Shown piece after piece: positions 25,220-34,068 of a stretch of DNA of 64,000 nucleotides. Position numbers and translations under genes: made by a program. The number at the start of each line of letters is the position of its first letter. Position 1 is the first letter of the stretch. The notes beneath the pieces were generated by a model. The model was not told the DNA's origin. It was given only the letters and a program-made list of their open reading frames with translations, and did no database searches. Origin of the DNA: JALENY01 sp036310185 (GTDB lineage Bacteria > Bacillota > Clostridia > Lachnospirales > Lachnospiraceae); NCBI GenBank assembly GCA_036310185.1, contig JAXJSH010000018.1, positions 1-64,000 of the forward strand, read 5' to 3'.

Positions 25220-26539
25220 ATGGGTTTGCTGACCTTTAAAGGTGGTATTCATCCATATGATGGAAAAGATTTGTCGAAAGACAAACCGATTCTTCCGGTT
25301 AACCCGCAGGGCGAGATGGTTTATCTGATGTCTCAGCACATTGGCGCACCGGCGAAACCAGTTGTTGCTGTGGGGGACCATGTTCTTATGGGACAGAAGA
25401 TCGCGGAAGCCGGCGGATTTGTATCTGCGCCGATTCACGCATCTGTTTCAGGAACCGTTAAAAAATTGGAAAAGAGAAGAAGTGTAACAGGTGACTATAT
25501 TGATGCAATTATCATTGAAAATGATGAACAATATGAAGAAGTCGCTTATCAGCCGATCGAGTCTCTTGAAAAAACTGAGAAAAAAGAGATTCTTGACCGC
25601 ATCCGCGAGGGCGGCGTGGTTGGTATGGGCGGCGCCGGTTTCCCGACACACGTAAAACTGTCTCCCAAAGAGCCGGACAAGATCGAGTACTGTCTTGTAA
25701 ATGGTGCGGAGTGTGAGCCGTATCTGACTTCCGACTATCGCCGTATGCTGGAAGAGCCGGAGCTTGTCATCGGCGGATTAAAATGTATGCTTCACCTCTT
25801 TGACAATGCAAAGGGTTACATATGTATCGAAGACAATAAGATGGACTGTATTGAAAAGATGGAAGCACTCGTAAAAGATGAGCCCCGCATCGAAGTAAAA
25901 CGTCTGAAAACAAAATATCCCCAGGGCGCAGAGCGCTCTCTGATTTATGCAGCTACAGGCCGCCAGATCAATTCATCCATGCTTCCGGCAGATGCCGGAT
26001 GCGTAGTTGATAACGTGGATACCGTAGTTGCCATTTATAAGGCAGTTATGCTGGGCGAACCGCTGATGCACCGTATCGTAACCGTAACGGGAGATGCAAT
26101 TGCCGACCCGCGTAACTTCAAGGTAAAAACAGGTTCCAATTATGCAGATCTTCCTGCACTGGCCGGCGGTTTTACCGCAGAACCGGAAAAAATCATTTCC
26201 GGCGGTCCGATGATGGGCTTCTGTCTGTATGATCTGAATGTACCGGTAACCAAAACTTCATCGGCACTTCTCTGTCTGAAGAAAGACGATGTATCCAATT
26301 CAGAAGAGACTGCCTGCATCAATTGCGGCCGCTGCGTATCCGCCTGTCCGGCACATCTGATTCCGGCACATCTGGCTACCCATGCAAATCATTACAACGA
26401 AGAAGCATTCCTTAAATACAATGGTATGGAATGCTGTGAATGCGGTTCCTGCAGTTATTCATGTCCTGCAAAACGTCCGCTGGCACAGTCGATCAAGTCC
26501 ATGAGACGTACCATTTTGGCAAATCGTAAGAAAAAGTGA
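25220..26539 (+). CDS. rnfC: Rnf electron transport complex subunit C
   Basis: Peripheral NADH- and FMN-binding subunit of the ion-pumping ferredoxin:NAD+ oxidoreductase. The 439-residue protein has the RnfC N-terminal domain (FKGGIHPYDGKDLSKDKPI), the Nqo1-like domain with GGVVGMGGAGFPTHVKL (nucleotide binding), and two [4Fe-4S] motifs, CINCGRCVSACP and CCECGSCSYSCP. It is first in the cluster order C-D-G-E-A-B, standard for Clostridia. GGAGG precedes the ATG. Length is typical of the short clostridial form without the long proteobacterial C-terminal repeats. Confidence 0.97.
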   Translation: MGLLTFKGGIHPYDGKDLSKDKPILPVNPQGEMVYLMSQHIGAPAKPVVAVGDHVLMGQKIAEAGGFVSAPIHASVSGTVKKLEKRRSVTGDYIDAIIIENDEQYEEVAYQPIESLEKTEKKEILDRIREGGVVGMGGAGFPTHVKLSPKEPDKIEYCLVNGAECEPYLTSDYRRMLEEPELVIGGLKCMLHLFDNAKGYICIEDNKMDCIEKMEALVKDEPRIEVKRLKTKYPQGAERSLIYAATGRQINSSMLPADAGCVVDNVDTVVAIYKAVMLGEPLMHRIVTVTGDAIADPRNFKVKTGSNYADLPALAGGFTAEPEKIISGGPMMGFCLYDLNVPVTKTSSALLCLKKDDVSNSEETACINCGRCVSACPAHLIPAHLATHANHYNEEAFLKYNGMECCECGSCSYSCPAKRPLAQSIKSMRRTILANRKKK

Positions 26540-26554
26540 TAGGAGGAGAAGAAC

Positions 26555-27526
26555 ATGGGCGAAAATAAATTACACGTATCGTCTTCACCTCATATCCGTG
26601 CAAAGGTGACGACACAGTCTATTATGTTCACGGTTATTCTTGCCCTGATGCCGGCAACTTTATTCGGTATCTGGAATTTTGGCCTGAACGCATTGGTACT
26701 TATTCTGATTTCCATCGCAGCCTGCGTGCTGACAGAATATTTGTATGAGCATTTTATGCACAAAAAAATCACCATAAAAGACGGCAGTGCTGTTCTGACT
26801 GGTCTGCTTCTGGCATTGAACCTTCCGGCAAATGCGCCCTGGTGGCTGCCGGTAATTGGTGGTGTATTTGCTGTTTTAATTGTAAAACAGCTGTTTGGCG
26901 GTCTGGGACAGAACATTATGAACCCGGCTCTGGCAGCAAGATGTTTTCTTTTGATTTCCTTTACCGGACGTATGACAGACTTTGCGGTTCCGGAAGGCGC
27001 ATTTGGCAATGTGGTTGACACCGTATCCGGTGCAACGCCGCTTGCAGCGGTAAAAGCAGGAGAAGCGGTTGATCTGGCAGCCATGTTTGTCGGTAATATC
27101 AAAGGAACCATCGGTGAAACTTCTGTAATCGCCATTTTGATCGGTGCAGTGATCCTGCTGGCTGCAAAAGTAATCAGTCCGCGTATTCCGCTGGCATATA
27201 TCGGAACTTTTTCTGTATTGGTTCTGATTTACAGTGTGGCAACAGGCAATGGATTCGATCTTGTATTCCTGGCACAGCACCTTTGCGGCGGCGGTCTGAT
27301 GCTCGGTGCATGGTTTATGGCAACCGATTATGTAACCGCTCCGATTACGAAAAAAGGACAGATTCTGTATGGATGCTGTATCGGTATCTTTACCTGGCTG
27401 TTCCGCTTCCTTGGAAACTCCGCGGAAGGTGTATCCTACGCAATTATCTTCTGTAACCTGCTGGTACCTTTGATCGAACGAGTAACCCGTCCGACCGCAT
27501 TCGGAAAAGGAGGGAAAAAGGCATGA
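26555..27526 (+). CDS. rnfD: Rnf electron transport complex subunit D
   Basis: Membrane subunit of 323 residues with about nine hydrophobic segments. VDTVSGATPLAAV carries the threonine of the SGAT motif to which FMN is covalently bound in RnfD/NqrB. HVSSSPHIRAKVTTQSIMF at the N-terminus is conserved. It overlaps rnfG by four bases (ATGA). Confidence 0.96.
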   Translation: MGENKLHVSSSPHIRAKVTTQSIMFTVILALMPATLFGIWNFGLNALVLILISIAACVLTEYLYEHFMHKKITIKDGSAVLTGLLLALNLPANAPWWLPVIGGVFAVLIVKQLFGGLGQNIMNPALAARCFLLISFTGRMTDFAVPEGAFGNVVDTVSGATPLAAVKAGEAVDLAAMFVGNIKGTIGETSVIAILIGAVILLAAKVISPRIPLAYIGTFSVLVLIYSVATGNGFDLVFLAQHLCGGGLMLGAWFMATDYVTAPITKKGQILYGCCIGIFTWLFRFLGNSAEGVSYAIIFCNLLVPLIERVTRPTAFGKGGKKA

Positions 27527-28131
27527 AAGGTATTGTAAAAAACACGGTTATAATCACTTTGATTACTTTGATCGCAGGTGTTTTGCTTGGTCTTGTATAT
27601 GAGATTACCAAAGACCCCATTGCAAAACAGAATGAACTGGCGAAACAGGAAGCCTGTGAAATGGTATTTGCCGGAGCAGAATCTTTTGATGCAGTCATAA
27701 CAGGCGAAGATGCTGATATTCAGGCATATATCACAGAAGCCGGATACGCAGCTCAGACGATTGATGAAGTAATGGAAGCAAAGGATGCGTCCGGTAATGT
27801 TCTTGGTTATGTACTGACTGTAACATCAGGAGAGGGATACGGCGGTGATATTCAGTTTACCATGGGTGTGAAAGAAGATGGCACGGTAAACGGAATTTCA
27901 TTCCTTAGCATCAGCGAAACGGCAGGTCTTGGTATGAAAGCCGATACAGACGAATTCAAAGGCCAGTTTGCGGATAGGAATGCTGCATCCTTTTCTGTAA
28001 CAAAAACAGGAGCTTCCGCTGATAATGAGATAGATGCGATCAGTGGTGCAACCATCACAACAAATGCAGTGACAAAAGGTGTAAATGCCGGTCTGGCTGC
28101 AATTGAGTATCTGAAGGGAGGTAACGGCTGA
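27523..28131 (+). CDS. rnfG: Rnf electron transport complex subunit G
   Basis: A 202-residue protein with one N-terminal membrane anchor (residues 7-27) and an extracytoplasmic FMN-binding domain. The covalent FMN threonine lies in DAISGATITTNAV near the C-terminus. The ApbE encoded further downstream would attach this FMN. It shares bases with both neighbours: ATGA with rnfD and TGATG with rnfE, so all are translationally coupled. Confidence 0.96.
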   Translation: MKGIVKNTVIITLITLIAGVLLGLVYEITKDPIAKQNELAKQEACEMVFAGAESFDAVITGEDADIQAYITEAGYAAQTIDEVMEAKDASGNVLGYVLTVTSGEGYGGDIQFTMGVKEDGTVNGISFLSISETAGLGMKADTDEFKGQFADRNAASFSVTKTGASADNEIDAISGATITTNAVTKGVNAGLAAIEYLKGGNG

Positions 28132-28841
28132 TGAAACTGAAACCAAATTCTCCAGTTGAACGTCTGTATAACGGCATTTATAAAGAAAATCCGACCTTTG
28201 TTATGATGCTTGGTATGTGCCCGACACTGGCAGTTACCACCTCCGCAATGAACGGTCTTGGCATGGGACTTACCACCATGGTGATCCTTGCCATGTCAAA
28301 CATGATCATTTCACTGCTTCGTAAAGTGATTCCGGATGAAGTTCGTGTGCCGGCATATATTGTTATTATTGCTTCTTTCGTAACGATCGTACAGTTCCTG
28401 CTGCAGGGATTTATACCGGGTCTGTATTCATCACTTGGTATTTATATTCCGCTTATTGTGGTAAACTGTATCATTTTGGGCCGTGCAGAAGCCTATGCTT
28501 CAAAAAACGGCGTGATCAGTTCTCTTTTTGACGGTATCGGTATGGGACTTGGTTTTACTGTAGGACTTACTTTTATTGGTTCTATTCGTGAGATCATTGG
28601 TGCAGGCTCTATCTTTGGGCTGCAGATTATGCCGGCTTCCTATGAACCGGTTACGATCTTTATCCTGGCGCCTGGTGCCTTCTTTGTACTTGCATTTTTA
28701 GTGGCAGCCATGAATAAACTGCAGATCGGTGCAGCACGCCGTGGTATCGACAAGAGTGATATGTGTGTAAAAGCCGGTGGCTGTGCAAACTGCGGCAACC
28801 ATACCTGCAGCGGTAAAATGGCAGAAATCGAGAATAAATAG
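28131..28841 (+). CDS. rnfE: Rnf electron transport complex subunit E
   Basis: Membrane subunit of 236 residues with six predicted transmembrane segments and NPTFVMMLGMCPTLAVT near the N-terminus, homologous to RnfA and NqrD/E. The C-terminal cytoplasmic tail has four cysteines (CVKAGGCANCGNHTC), a spacing that could bind a metal. This tail is not part of the six-helix core of RnfE. Confidence 0.95.
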   Translation: MKLKPNSPVERLYNGIYKENPTFVMMLGMCPTLAVTTSAMNGLGMGLTTMVILAMSNMIISLLRKVIPDEVRVPAYIVIIASFVTIVQFLLQGFIPGLYSSLGIYIPLIVVNCIILGRAEAYASKNGVISSLFDGIGMGLGFTVGLTFIGSIREIIGAGSIFGLQIMPASYEPVTIFILAPGAFFVLAFLVAAMNKLQIGAARRGIDKSDMCVKAGGCANCGNHTCSGKMAEIENK

Positions 28842-28852
28842 GAGGGAGTACT

Positions 28853-29425
28853 ATGGAATTATTAATGATCGGAATTGGCGCCGCATTTATCAATAACGTG
28901 GTACTCAGTCAGTTCCTTGGACTGTGCCCGTTTTTAGGCGTTTCAAAAAAGATTGATACAGCACTTGGTATGGGTGGAGCGGTAATCTTTGTTATTACTT
29001 TATCTTCCTTTGTTACCAGTTTGATTTACAAATTTATCCTTGTTCCGCTTGATATGACATATCTGCAGACGATTGTGTTCATCCTTGTTATTGCAGCACT
29101 GGTACAGTTTGTAGAAATGTTCCTGAAAAAGGCTATGCCGCCGCTGTACAATGCCCTTGGTGTATATCTTCCTTTGATTACAACCAACTGTGCAGTGCTT
29201 GGTATTGCTCTTATCAATGTTCAGAAAGATTACAGTATTCTGGAAGGAACCGTAAACGGTTTTGCAACTGCCGTAGGATTTACCATTTCCATTACAATCC
29301 TTGCAGGTCTTCGTGAAAAAATGGAATACAACGATATTCCGAAAGCATTTCAGGGATTCCCGATCGTATTGCTGACCGCAGGTCTGATGGCAATCGCATT
29401 CTTCGGATTCTCAGGATTAAAATAG
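28853..29425 (+). CDS. rnfA: Rnf electron transport complex subunit A
   Basis: Membrane subunit of 190 residues with six hydrophobic segments; NNVVLSQFLGLCPFLGVSKK and LPLITTNCAVLGIAL carry the cysteines that in RnfA/RnfE hold a membrane-embedded iron-sulfur centre. RnfA and RnfE are paralogues of opposite orientation. GGAGGG precedes the ATG. Confidence 0.96.
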   Translation: MELLMIGIGAAFINNVVLSQFLGLCPFLGVSKKIDTALGMGGAVIFVITLSSFVTSLIYKFILVPLDMTYLQTIVFILVIAALVQFVEMFLKKAMPPLYNALGVYLPLITTNCAVLGIALINVQKDYSILEGTVNGFATAVGFTISITILAGLREKMEYNDIPKAFQGFPIVLLTAGLMAIAFFGFSGLK

Positions 29426-29438
29426 GAGGGCGGAGCAT

Positions 29439-30227
29439 ATGTTAACAGGTATTTTGATTTCCGCGCTTCTGGTGGGCGGAACCGGAATCTTTATCGGTGT
29501 ATTCCTTGGGATTGCCGGAAAGAAATTTGCAGTAGAAGTAGATGAAAAAGAAATAGCAGTCAGAGCAGAGCTTCCGGGCAACAACTGCGGCGGCTGTGGT
29601 TTCCCGGGCTGTGATGGTCTTGCAAAAGCAATCGCAGCGGGAGAGGCCCCGGTCAATGCATGTCCGGTAGGCGGCGATCCGGTAGGTAAAAAGATCGCAG
29701 CAATCATGGGACAGGAAGCTGCAGAAGGCAGACGTATGGTGGCCTTTGTTCACTGTGTCGGAGACTGTGAAAAAACAACCGATCTGTATAACTATGATGG
29801 GATTCATGACTGCGGTATGATGCAGTATGTGCCGACGGGCGGACCGAAATCCTGCCGTTACGGATGTACCGGTTACGGCAACTGTACGAAAGTCTGTCCC
29901 TTTGATGCCATTCATGTAGTAAATGGCGTGGCTGTGGTTGACAAAGACAAATGTAAGGCATGTAAAAAATGTATCGCTGCATGTCCGAAGCATCTTATCA
30001 GTCTGGTACCCTATGATGCAGCAAGCCGCATTGCATGCAGTTCCAAAGAAAAAGGAAAACCGGTTATGGCAGCCTGTCAGGCGGGCTGCATCACATGTAA
30101 AAAATGTGAGAAAAACTGTCCGGAAAGTGCCATTTCCTTTGACGGAAACACTCCGGTTATCGATTACGATAAATGCAGCAACTGTGGTAAATGTATTGAA
30201 AACTGTACCAGAAAGTGTATCGTATGA
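29439..30227 (+). CDS. rnfB: Rnf electron transport complex subunit B (polyferredoxin)
   Basis: Entry point for electrons from ferredoxin. The 262-residue protein has an N-terminal membrane anchor, the domain with NNCGGCGFPGCDGLA, and C-terminal ferredoxin motifs (CTGYGNCTKVCP, CKACKKCIAACP, CITCKKCEKNCP, CSNCGKCIENC) for several [4Fe-4S] clusters. It ends the CDGEAB cluster, and its TGA overlaps the ATG of apbE, linking maturation to complex synthesis. Confidence 0.97.
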   Translation: MLTGILISALLVGGTGIFIGVFLGIAGKKFAVEVDEKEIAVRAELPGNNCGGCGFPGCDGLAKAIAAGEAPVNACPVGGDPVGKKIAAIMGQEAAEGRRMVAFVHCVGDCEKTTDLYNYDGIHDCGMMQYVPTGGPKSCRYGCTGYGNCTKVCPFDAIHVVNGVAVVDKDKCKACKKCIAACPKHLISLVPYDAASRIACSSKEKGKPVMAACQAGCITCKKCEKNCPESAISFDGNTPVIDYDKCSNCGKCIENCTRKCIV

Positions 30228-31207
30228 TAAAAAAAACAAGAATACTCTTCGGTGTGGGCCTGATTTTGATTTTCTGTCTTTTTACTGCCTGTGCGGCGGA
30301 TAAGGAGTCAGAACCGGAACCGGTTTCCCGAAGCGGTTTCTACTTTGATACGAATATTACAATTAAAGTATATGACGAGCAGGGAGAAGCACTTCTTAAG
30401 AAGTGTTTCTCTTTGTGTAATGAGCTGGAATATAGCTTCAGCCGAACGCTGGAAGACAGCGAACTGTATCGGGTGAATCACCGTACCTCCAATACAGTGG
30501 AAATATCGGAACATCTGGCCCAGGTCATTTCCCTTGGGCTGGAATTTGGAGAAAAGACCGATGGAGCCTTTGACATTACAATCTGTCCGGTGGCTGATTT
30601 GTGGGATTTTAAATCGGAGAATCCGCAGATGCCGGATCAGGCGGACATTGACGCGGCACTTGAAAAAGTGGATTATCGCAAAGTTCATTTGAATGGGACC
30701 ACACTGACGTTTGACTCGGATGATACCATGCTTGATCTGGGAGCCATTGCGAAAGGTTATGCGGCTGACCGGATCAAAGAACTGCTCCTGGAAGAGGGCG
30801 TCGAAAGCGCGGTCATCAATCTTGGCGGCAACGTGCAGACCATCGGTTCCAAGCCGGACGGGACACCATGGAATGTGGGAATCCAGAAACCATTTTCTCC
30901 TTCCGGAGAGACACTTACGGTTGTGGAAGCGGTGGATGAGAGTGTTGTGTGTACCGGCGTATATGAACGGTATTTTGAAAAAGATGGCGTGCGGTATCAC
31001 CACGTGCTCGATCCGAAAACAGGTTATCCGGTGGAGACGGATCTGGACCAGATTACGGTTATCTGTGAAGAATCGGCCATGGCGGATGTGCTGGCAACCA
31101 GCTGTCTGCTGATTGGCGAAGAACAGTCAAAGCAGCTGCTGGAGGAAATTGGTTTTTCGAACACATGGTTGCATTTAACAGAACGGTGTGCTATGATAAA
31201 ACAATGA
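30224..31207 (+). CDS. apbE: FAD:protein FMN transferase (ApbE), lipoprotein
   Basis: Transfers FMN from FAD onto Thr in SGAT-type motifs, as present here in RnfD and RnfG. The 327-residue protein begins MIKKTRILFGVGLILIF with a lipobox ending TAC at Cys23, so it is anchored outside the membrane. Conserved features include FDTNITIKVY, AIAKGYAADRIKELL and INLGGNVQTIG. ATG 30224 forms an ATGA overlap with rnfB; a GTG at 30215 would add three residues. Its own stop forms another ATGA overlap with the next gene. Confidence 0.94.
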   Translation: MIKKTRILFGVGLILIFCLFTACAADKESEPEPVSRSGFYFDTNITIKVYDEQGEALLKKCFSLCNELEYSFSRTLEDSELYRVNHRTSNTVEISEHLAQVISLGLEFGEKTDGAFDITICPVADLWDFKSENPQMPDQADIDAALEKVDYRKVHLNGTTLTFDSDDTMLDLGAIAKGYAADRIKELLLEEGVESAVINLGGNVQTIGSKPDGTPWNVGIQKPFSPSGETLTVVEAVDESVVCTGVYERYFEKDGVRYHHVLDPKTGYPVETDLDQITVICEESAMADVLATSCLLIGEEQSKQLLEEIGFSNTWLHLTERCAMIKQ

Positions 31208-31560
31208 AAAAAAGAGATTTTTATCTGGCCGCAGCCATTCTCATTTTTGCAGGGATTTTATGGGCTGTGACCGGTTTGACAAAAAAGGAAGCGGGAAGTA
31301 CTTTGTGTATTTCCGTAAATAATGAAATATATGGAACGTATTCTCTTTCCGAAGATCAGGAAATAAAGATTGGCAATACCAATATCTGCAGAATAGAGAA
31401 TGGGGAAGCGGTCATGATTTCGGGCGAATGTCCGGATCAGGTTTGTGTGCACAGCAATCCCATCTCAAAAAAAGGTGAGACGATCCTGTGTATGCCGAAC
31501 CGGGTTGTGTTGGAAATTACAGAAGGTGCAGACTCCGATATTGATATTATGGCACAGTAG
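31204..31560 (+). CDS. NusG domain II-containing membrane-anchored protein
   Basis: The 118-residue product has a single N-terminal membrane segment (AAAILIFAGILWAVTG) followed by a small beta-rich extracytoplasmic domain resembling NusG domain II: ISVNNEIYGTYSLSEDQEI and ECPDQVCVHSNPISKKGETI then CMPNRVVLEI. Two Cys (in PDQVC and ILCMP) and the PNR motif are characteristic. It is coupled to apbE by an ATGA overlap. Genes of this type recur beside apbE/rnf loci and Gx-type membrane proteins in Firmicutes; function is unproven. Confidence 0.85.
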   Translation: MKKRDFYLAAAILIFAGILWAVTGLTKKEAGSTLCISVNNEIYGTYSLSEDQEIKIGNTNICRIENGEAVMISGECPDQVCVHSNPISKKGETILCMPNRVVLEITEGADSDIDIMAQ

Positions 31561-31613
31561 CAGCGGATCGTGGATAGAAATAGAATCCTGAAACCGCTTT
31601 AGGAATTACAATA

Positions 31614-31641
31614 TTGTCATAATATGCAGATGTCTTATAGA
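31614..31641 (+). promoter_or_regulatory. Possible promoter for the Gx-ruvAB genes
   Basis: TTGTCA at 31614-31619, 16 bases, TATAGA at 31636-31641. The -35 is good and the -10 moderate. No terminator separates this region from the preceding gene, so readthrough is also possible. Confidence 0.4.
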
Positions 31642-31663
31642 ACATTGCGTTTAAGGAGAAAAA

Positions 31664-32194
31664 ATGAAAAACCAGAGTAAAAGAGCGGCAATGCTTGGCG
31701 TTATGACAGCACTTGCCCTTATTTTATCTTATGTGGAATCTATGATTCCCTTTTTCCCGGGCATTCCGGGCATTAAGCTCGGGTTTGCCAATCTGATCAT
31801 GGTCCTTTTGCTGTATCATGTATCCTGGAAAGATGCGCTGCTGGTTTCCGTGGTTCGAATTCTCGTCTCCGGTTTTCTGTTTGGAAATCTGATGAGCATT
31901 CTGTTCAGTCTGGCCGGAGGCATTTTCAGTCTTCTGGTCATGAGTCTTTTGAAAAAAGTCAATGGATTCTCGCTGATCGGGGTGAGTATCGCAGGGGGAT
32001 GCATGCATAACATCGGACAGTTTATGGCAGCGCTTCTGATTGTTCAGACCGGTGGGCTGATCTATTATCTGCCGGCTCTTCTGATCTCCGGGTTGATTAC
32101 CGGATTTCTCATAGGGATTGCAGCATCTGTCATTGGAAAATATCTTCCGCGGGAACTGTGGAAGGAATATGAAAAACGGAGAGATTATAAATGA
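31664..32194 (+). CDS. Gx transporter family / heptaprenyl diphosphate synthase component I-like membrane protein
   Basis: A 176-residue integral membrane protein with about five hydrophobic segments. FPGIPGIKLGFANLIMVLLL and GCMHNIGQFMAA are typical of the Hpre_diP_synt_I (Gx) family, related to ECF transporter substrate-binding components. Function unproven. In Firmicutes such genes often follow a NusG-domain-II gene near rnf or apbE, as here. AAGGAG precedes the ATG. It overlaps ruvA by four bases. Confidence 0.82.
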   Translation: MKNQSKRAAMLGVMTALALILSYVESMIPFFPGIPGIKLGFANLIMVLLLYHVSWKDALLVSVVRILVSGFLFGNLMSILFSLAGGIFSLLVMSLLKKVNGFSLIGVSIAGGCMHNIGQFMAALLIVQTGGLIYYLPALLISGLITGFLIGIAASVIGKYLPRELWKEYEKRRDYK

Positions 32195-32799
32195 TAGCGT
32201 ATATAATAGGCGAAGCAGCTGAAATTGGCGAAAATCAAATTGTTTTGGAACAGAACTGCATGGGATATAATATTTTTGTTCCGACTACAGTAACCAATAC
32301 AGTTCGAAGCGGTGAGACCATCAAAGTGTACACGTACCTGAATGTAAAAGAAGATGCCATCCAGCTGTTCGGATTTCTGACACGGGATGATCTGAATATA
32401 TTTAAACTGCTGCTCGGTGTAAATGGAATTGGACCCAAAGCAGCCCTTGGTGTCTTATCTGCACTGACTGCAGATGAACTTCGCTTTGCGGTGTTGGCAG
32501 ATGATGCCCAGACAATTGCAAAAGCGCCAGGAGTCGGCAAAAAAACAGCGCAAAAACTGATTCTGGAACTGAAAGACAAGCTGAATCTGGAAGATGTTTT
32601 TGAACAGAAACTGGCAAACAAAGGACAGGCAGATGCAGGAAGTGCAGTCCTTGATCACGAAGCAAAACAGGAGGCCGTGGAGGCTCTTGTTGCCCTCGGA
32701 TATGCCAGTTCAGATGCCCTTCGTGCGGTGCGAAAAGTGGATGGGGTGGAAGCTATGAGTGTGGAATCTATCCTGAAGGCTGCGCTGAAAAATATGTAG
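32191..32799 (+). CDS. ruvA: Holliday junction branch migration protein RuvA
   Basis: Binds four-way junctions as a tetramer and loads RuvB. The 202-residue protein has the N-terminal OB fold (NCMGYNIFVP), the helix-hairpin-helix motifs GVNGIGPKAALGVLSAL and APGVGKKTAQKLILELKDK, and the small C-terminal domain contacting RuvB (AVEALVALGYASSDALRAV). Four-base overlap with the Gx gene. Confidence 0.97.
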   Translation: MIAYIIGEAAEIGENQIVLEQNCMGYNIFVPTTVTNTVRSGETIKVYTYLNVKEDAIQLFGFLTRDDLNIFKLLLGVNGIGPKAALGVLSALTADELRFAVLADDAQTIAKAPGVGKKTAQKLILELKDKLNLEDVFEQKLANKGQADAGSAVLDHEAKQEAVEALVALGYASSDALRAVRKVDGVEAMSVESILKAALKNM

Positions 32800-32924
32800 T
32801 AATGCATGCTTTATCATAAAAAATCATAGAGAGACTTTTATTTTGATTTGAACTTTGCAGCTGATTAAATGCAGATTTGTAGAAAATCTAAAATGCAGAT
32901 AATCAGGATGCAGAAAGGTAAAAG

Positions 32925-33920
32925 ATGGCAAGAAGAATCATAACGACTGATGCAACAGAAGAAGACGTAAAGCTGGAGAGCGGACTGCGCCCGCAGACGC
33001 TGGACGAATATATCGGTCAGCAGAGGGCAAAAGAGACGCTGAAAGTATACATAGAAGCGGCAAAACAGAGAAAGGATGCGCTGGATCATGTGCTTTTTTA
33101 CGGCCCTCCGGGACTGGGAAAAACCACACTGGCGGGGATCATCGCAAATGAGATGGGGAGTCATCTGAAAGTGACTTCCGGGCCGGCCATTGAAAAGCCG
33201 GGCGAGATGGCGGCGATTTTAAATAACCTGGAAGAGGGCGATGTCCTTTTTGTGGACGAGATTCACCGGCTGAACCGTCAGGTGGAGGAAGTGCTTTATC
33301 CGGCCATGGAAGACTATGCAATCGATATTATGATCGGAAAAGGTGCCACCGCCCGTTCTATCCGTCTGGATTTGCCCAAATTTACGCTGGTGGGTGCCAC
33401 CACGAGGGCGGGTATGCTGACAGCACCGCTCCGTGACCGTTTTGGTGTTATTCATCATCTGGAATTTTATACGGAAGAGGAGCTCAAGACCATCATTATC
33501 CGTTCTGCAAACGTGTTAAATGTGGAAATCGATGAAAAAGGTGCCGCAGAGATGGCCAAACGTTCCAGAGGTACCCCCCGTCTGGCAAATCGTTTGCTAA
33601 AGCGTGTGCGTGATTTTGCTCAGATTCGCTATGACGGTGTGATAACAGAACAGGTTGCTTCCGATGCACTGGATCTGCTGGAAGTGGACCGTTACGGTCT
33701 GGATCAGACGGACCGCATGATCCTGGAAACGATCATCACCAGATTTCATGGCGGCCCCGTTGGACTGGATACACTGGCAGCAGCAATCGGCGAAGATGCA
33801 GGTACGATTGAAGATGTATATGAACCCTATTTACTGAAAAACGGTTTCCTGACAAGAACCCCAAGAGGCCGTACAGCCACGGAAAAAGCCATGCAGCATC
33901 TTGGTCTGGATATCTTCTGA
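32925..33920 (+). CDS. ruvB: Holliday junction branch migration ATPase RuvB
   Basis: AAA+ motor of RuvAB. The 331-residue protein has Walker A FYGPPGLGKTTLAGI, Walker B VLFVDEIHRLN, sensor 1 VGATTRAGML, and the C-terminal winged helix (GGPVGLDTLAAAIGEDAGTI). AGAAAGG precedes the ATG. The 125-base gap after ruvA contains repeated ATGCAG but no terminator. Confidence 0.98.
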   Translation: MARRIITTDATEEDVKLESGLRPQTLDEYIGQQRAKETLKVYIEAAKQRKDALDHVLFYGPPGLGKTTLAGIIANEMGSHLKVTSGPAIEKPGEMAAILNNLEEGDVLFVDEIHRLNRQVEEVLYPAMEDYAIDIMIGKGATARSIRLDLPKFTLVGATTRAGMLTAPLRDRFGVIHHLEFYTEEELKTIIIRSANVLNVEIDEKGAAEMAKRSRGTPRLANRLLKRVRDFAQIRYDGVITEQVASDALDLLEVDRYGLDQTDRMILETIITRFHGGPVGLDTLAAAIGEDAGTIEDVYEPYLLKNGFLTRTPRGRTATEKAMQHLGLDIF

Positions 33921-33930
33921 GAAAAAAAGG

Positions 33931-33958
33931 TTGTTTTTCTATGAAATTTGTTTATAAT
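33931..33958 (+). promoter_or_regulatory. Sigma-A promoter of zapA
   Basis: TTGTTT at 33931-33936, 16 bases, TATAAT at 33953-33958. Confidence 0.65.
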
Positions 33959-34010
33959 AGAACATAGAAAAAAGATTATAAAAATTATAATGACAGGTAT
34001 TATGTTCTAT
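33957..34010 (+). promoter_or_regulatory. Nested inverted repeats in the zapA leader
   Basis: ATAGAACATA (33957-33966) and TATGTTCTAT (34001-34010) are perfect 10-base arms separated by 34 bases. Inside them ATTATAA (33975-33981) and TTATAAT (33985-33991) form a second hairpin. The left outer arm overlaps the last bases of the -10 box and the transcription start, so it could be an operator or an mRNA structure. Confidence 0.5.
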
Positions 34011-34068
34011 TACGATGAGCAATTGTAAATACATACATATACGAAGACTATAAATCGGAGGAATCAAG

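Noticed and set aside
25220..30227. Na+-NQR operon
   Set aside because: A polyferredoxin-type B subunit and the C-D-G-E-A-B order identify Rnf; no NqrF is encoded.
32800..32924. Repeated ATGCAG motifs before ruvB as a regulatory array
   Set aside because: The copies are irregularly spaced and too short to separate from chance.
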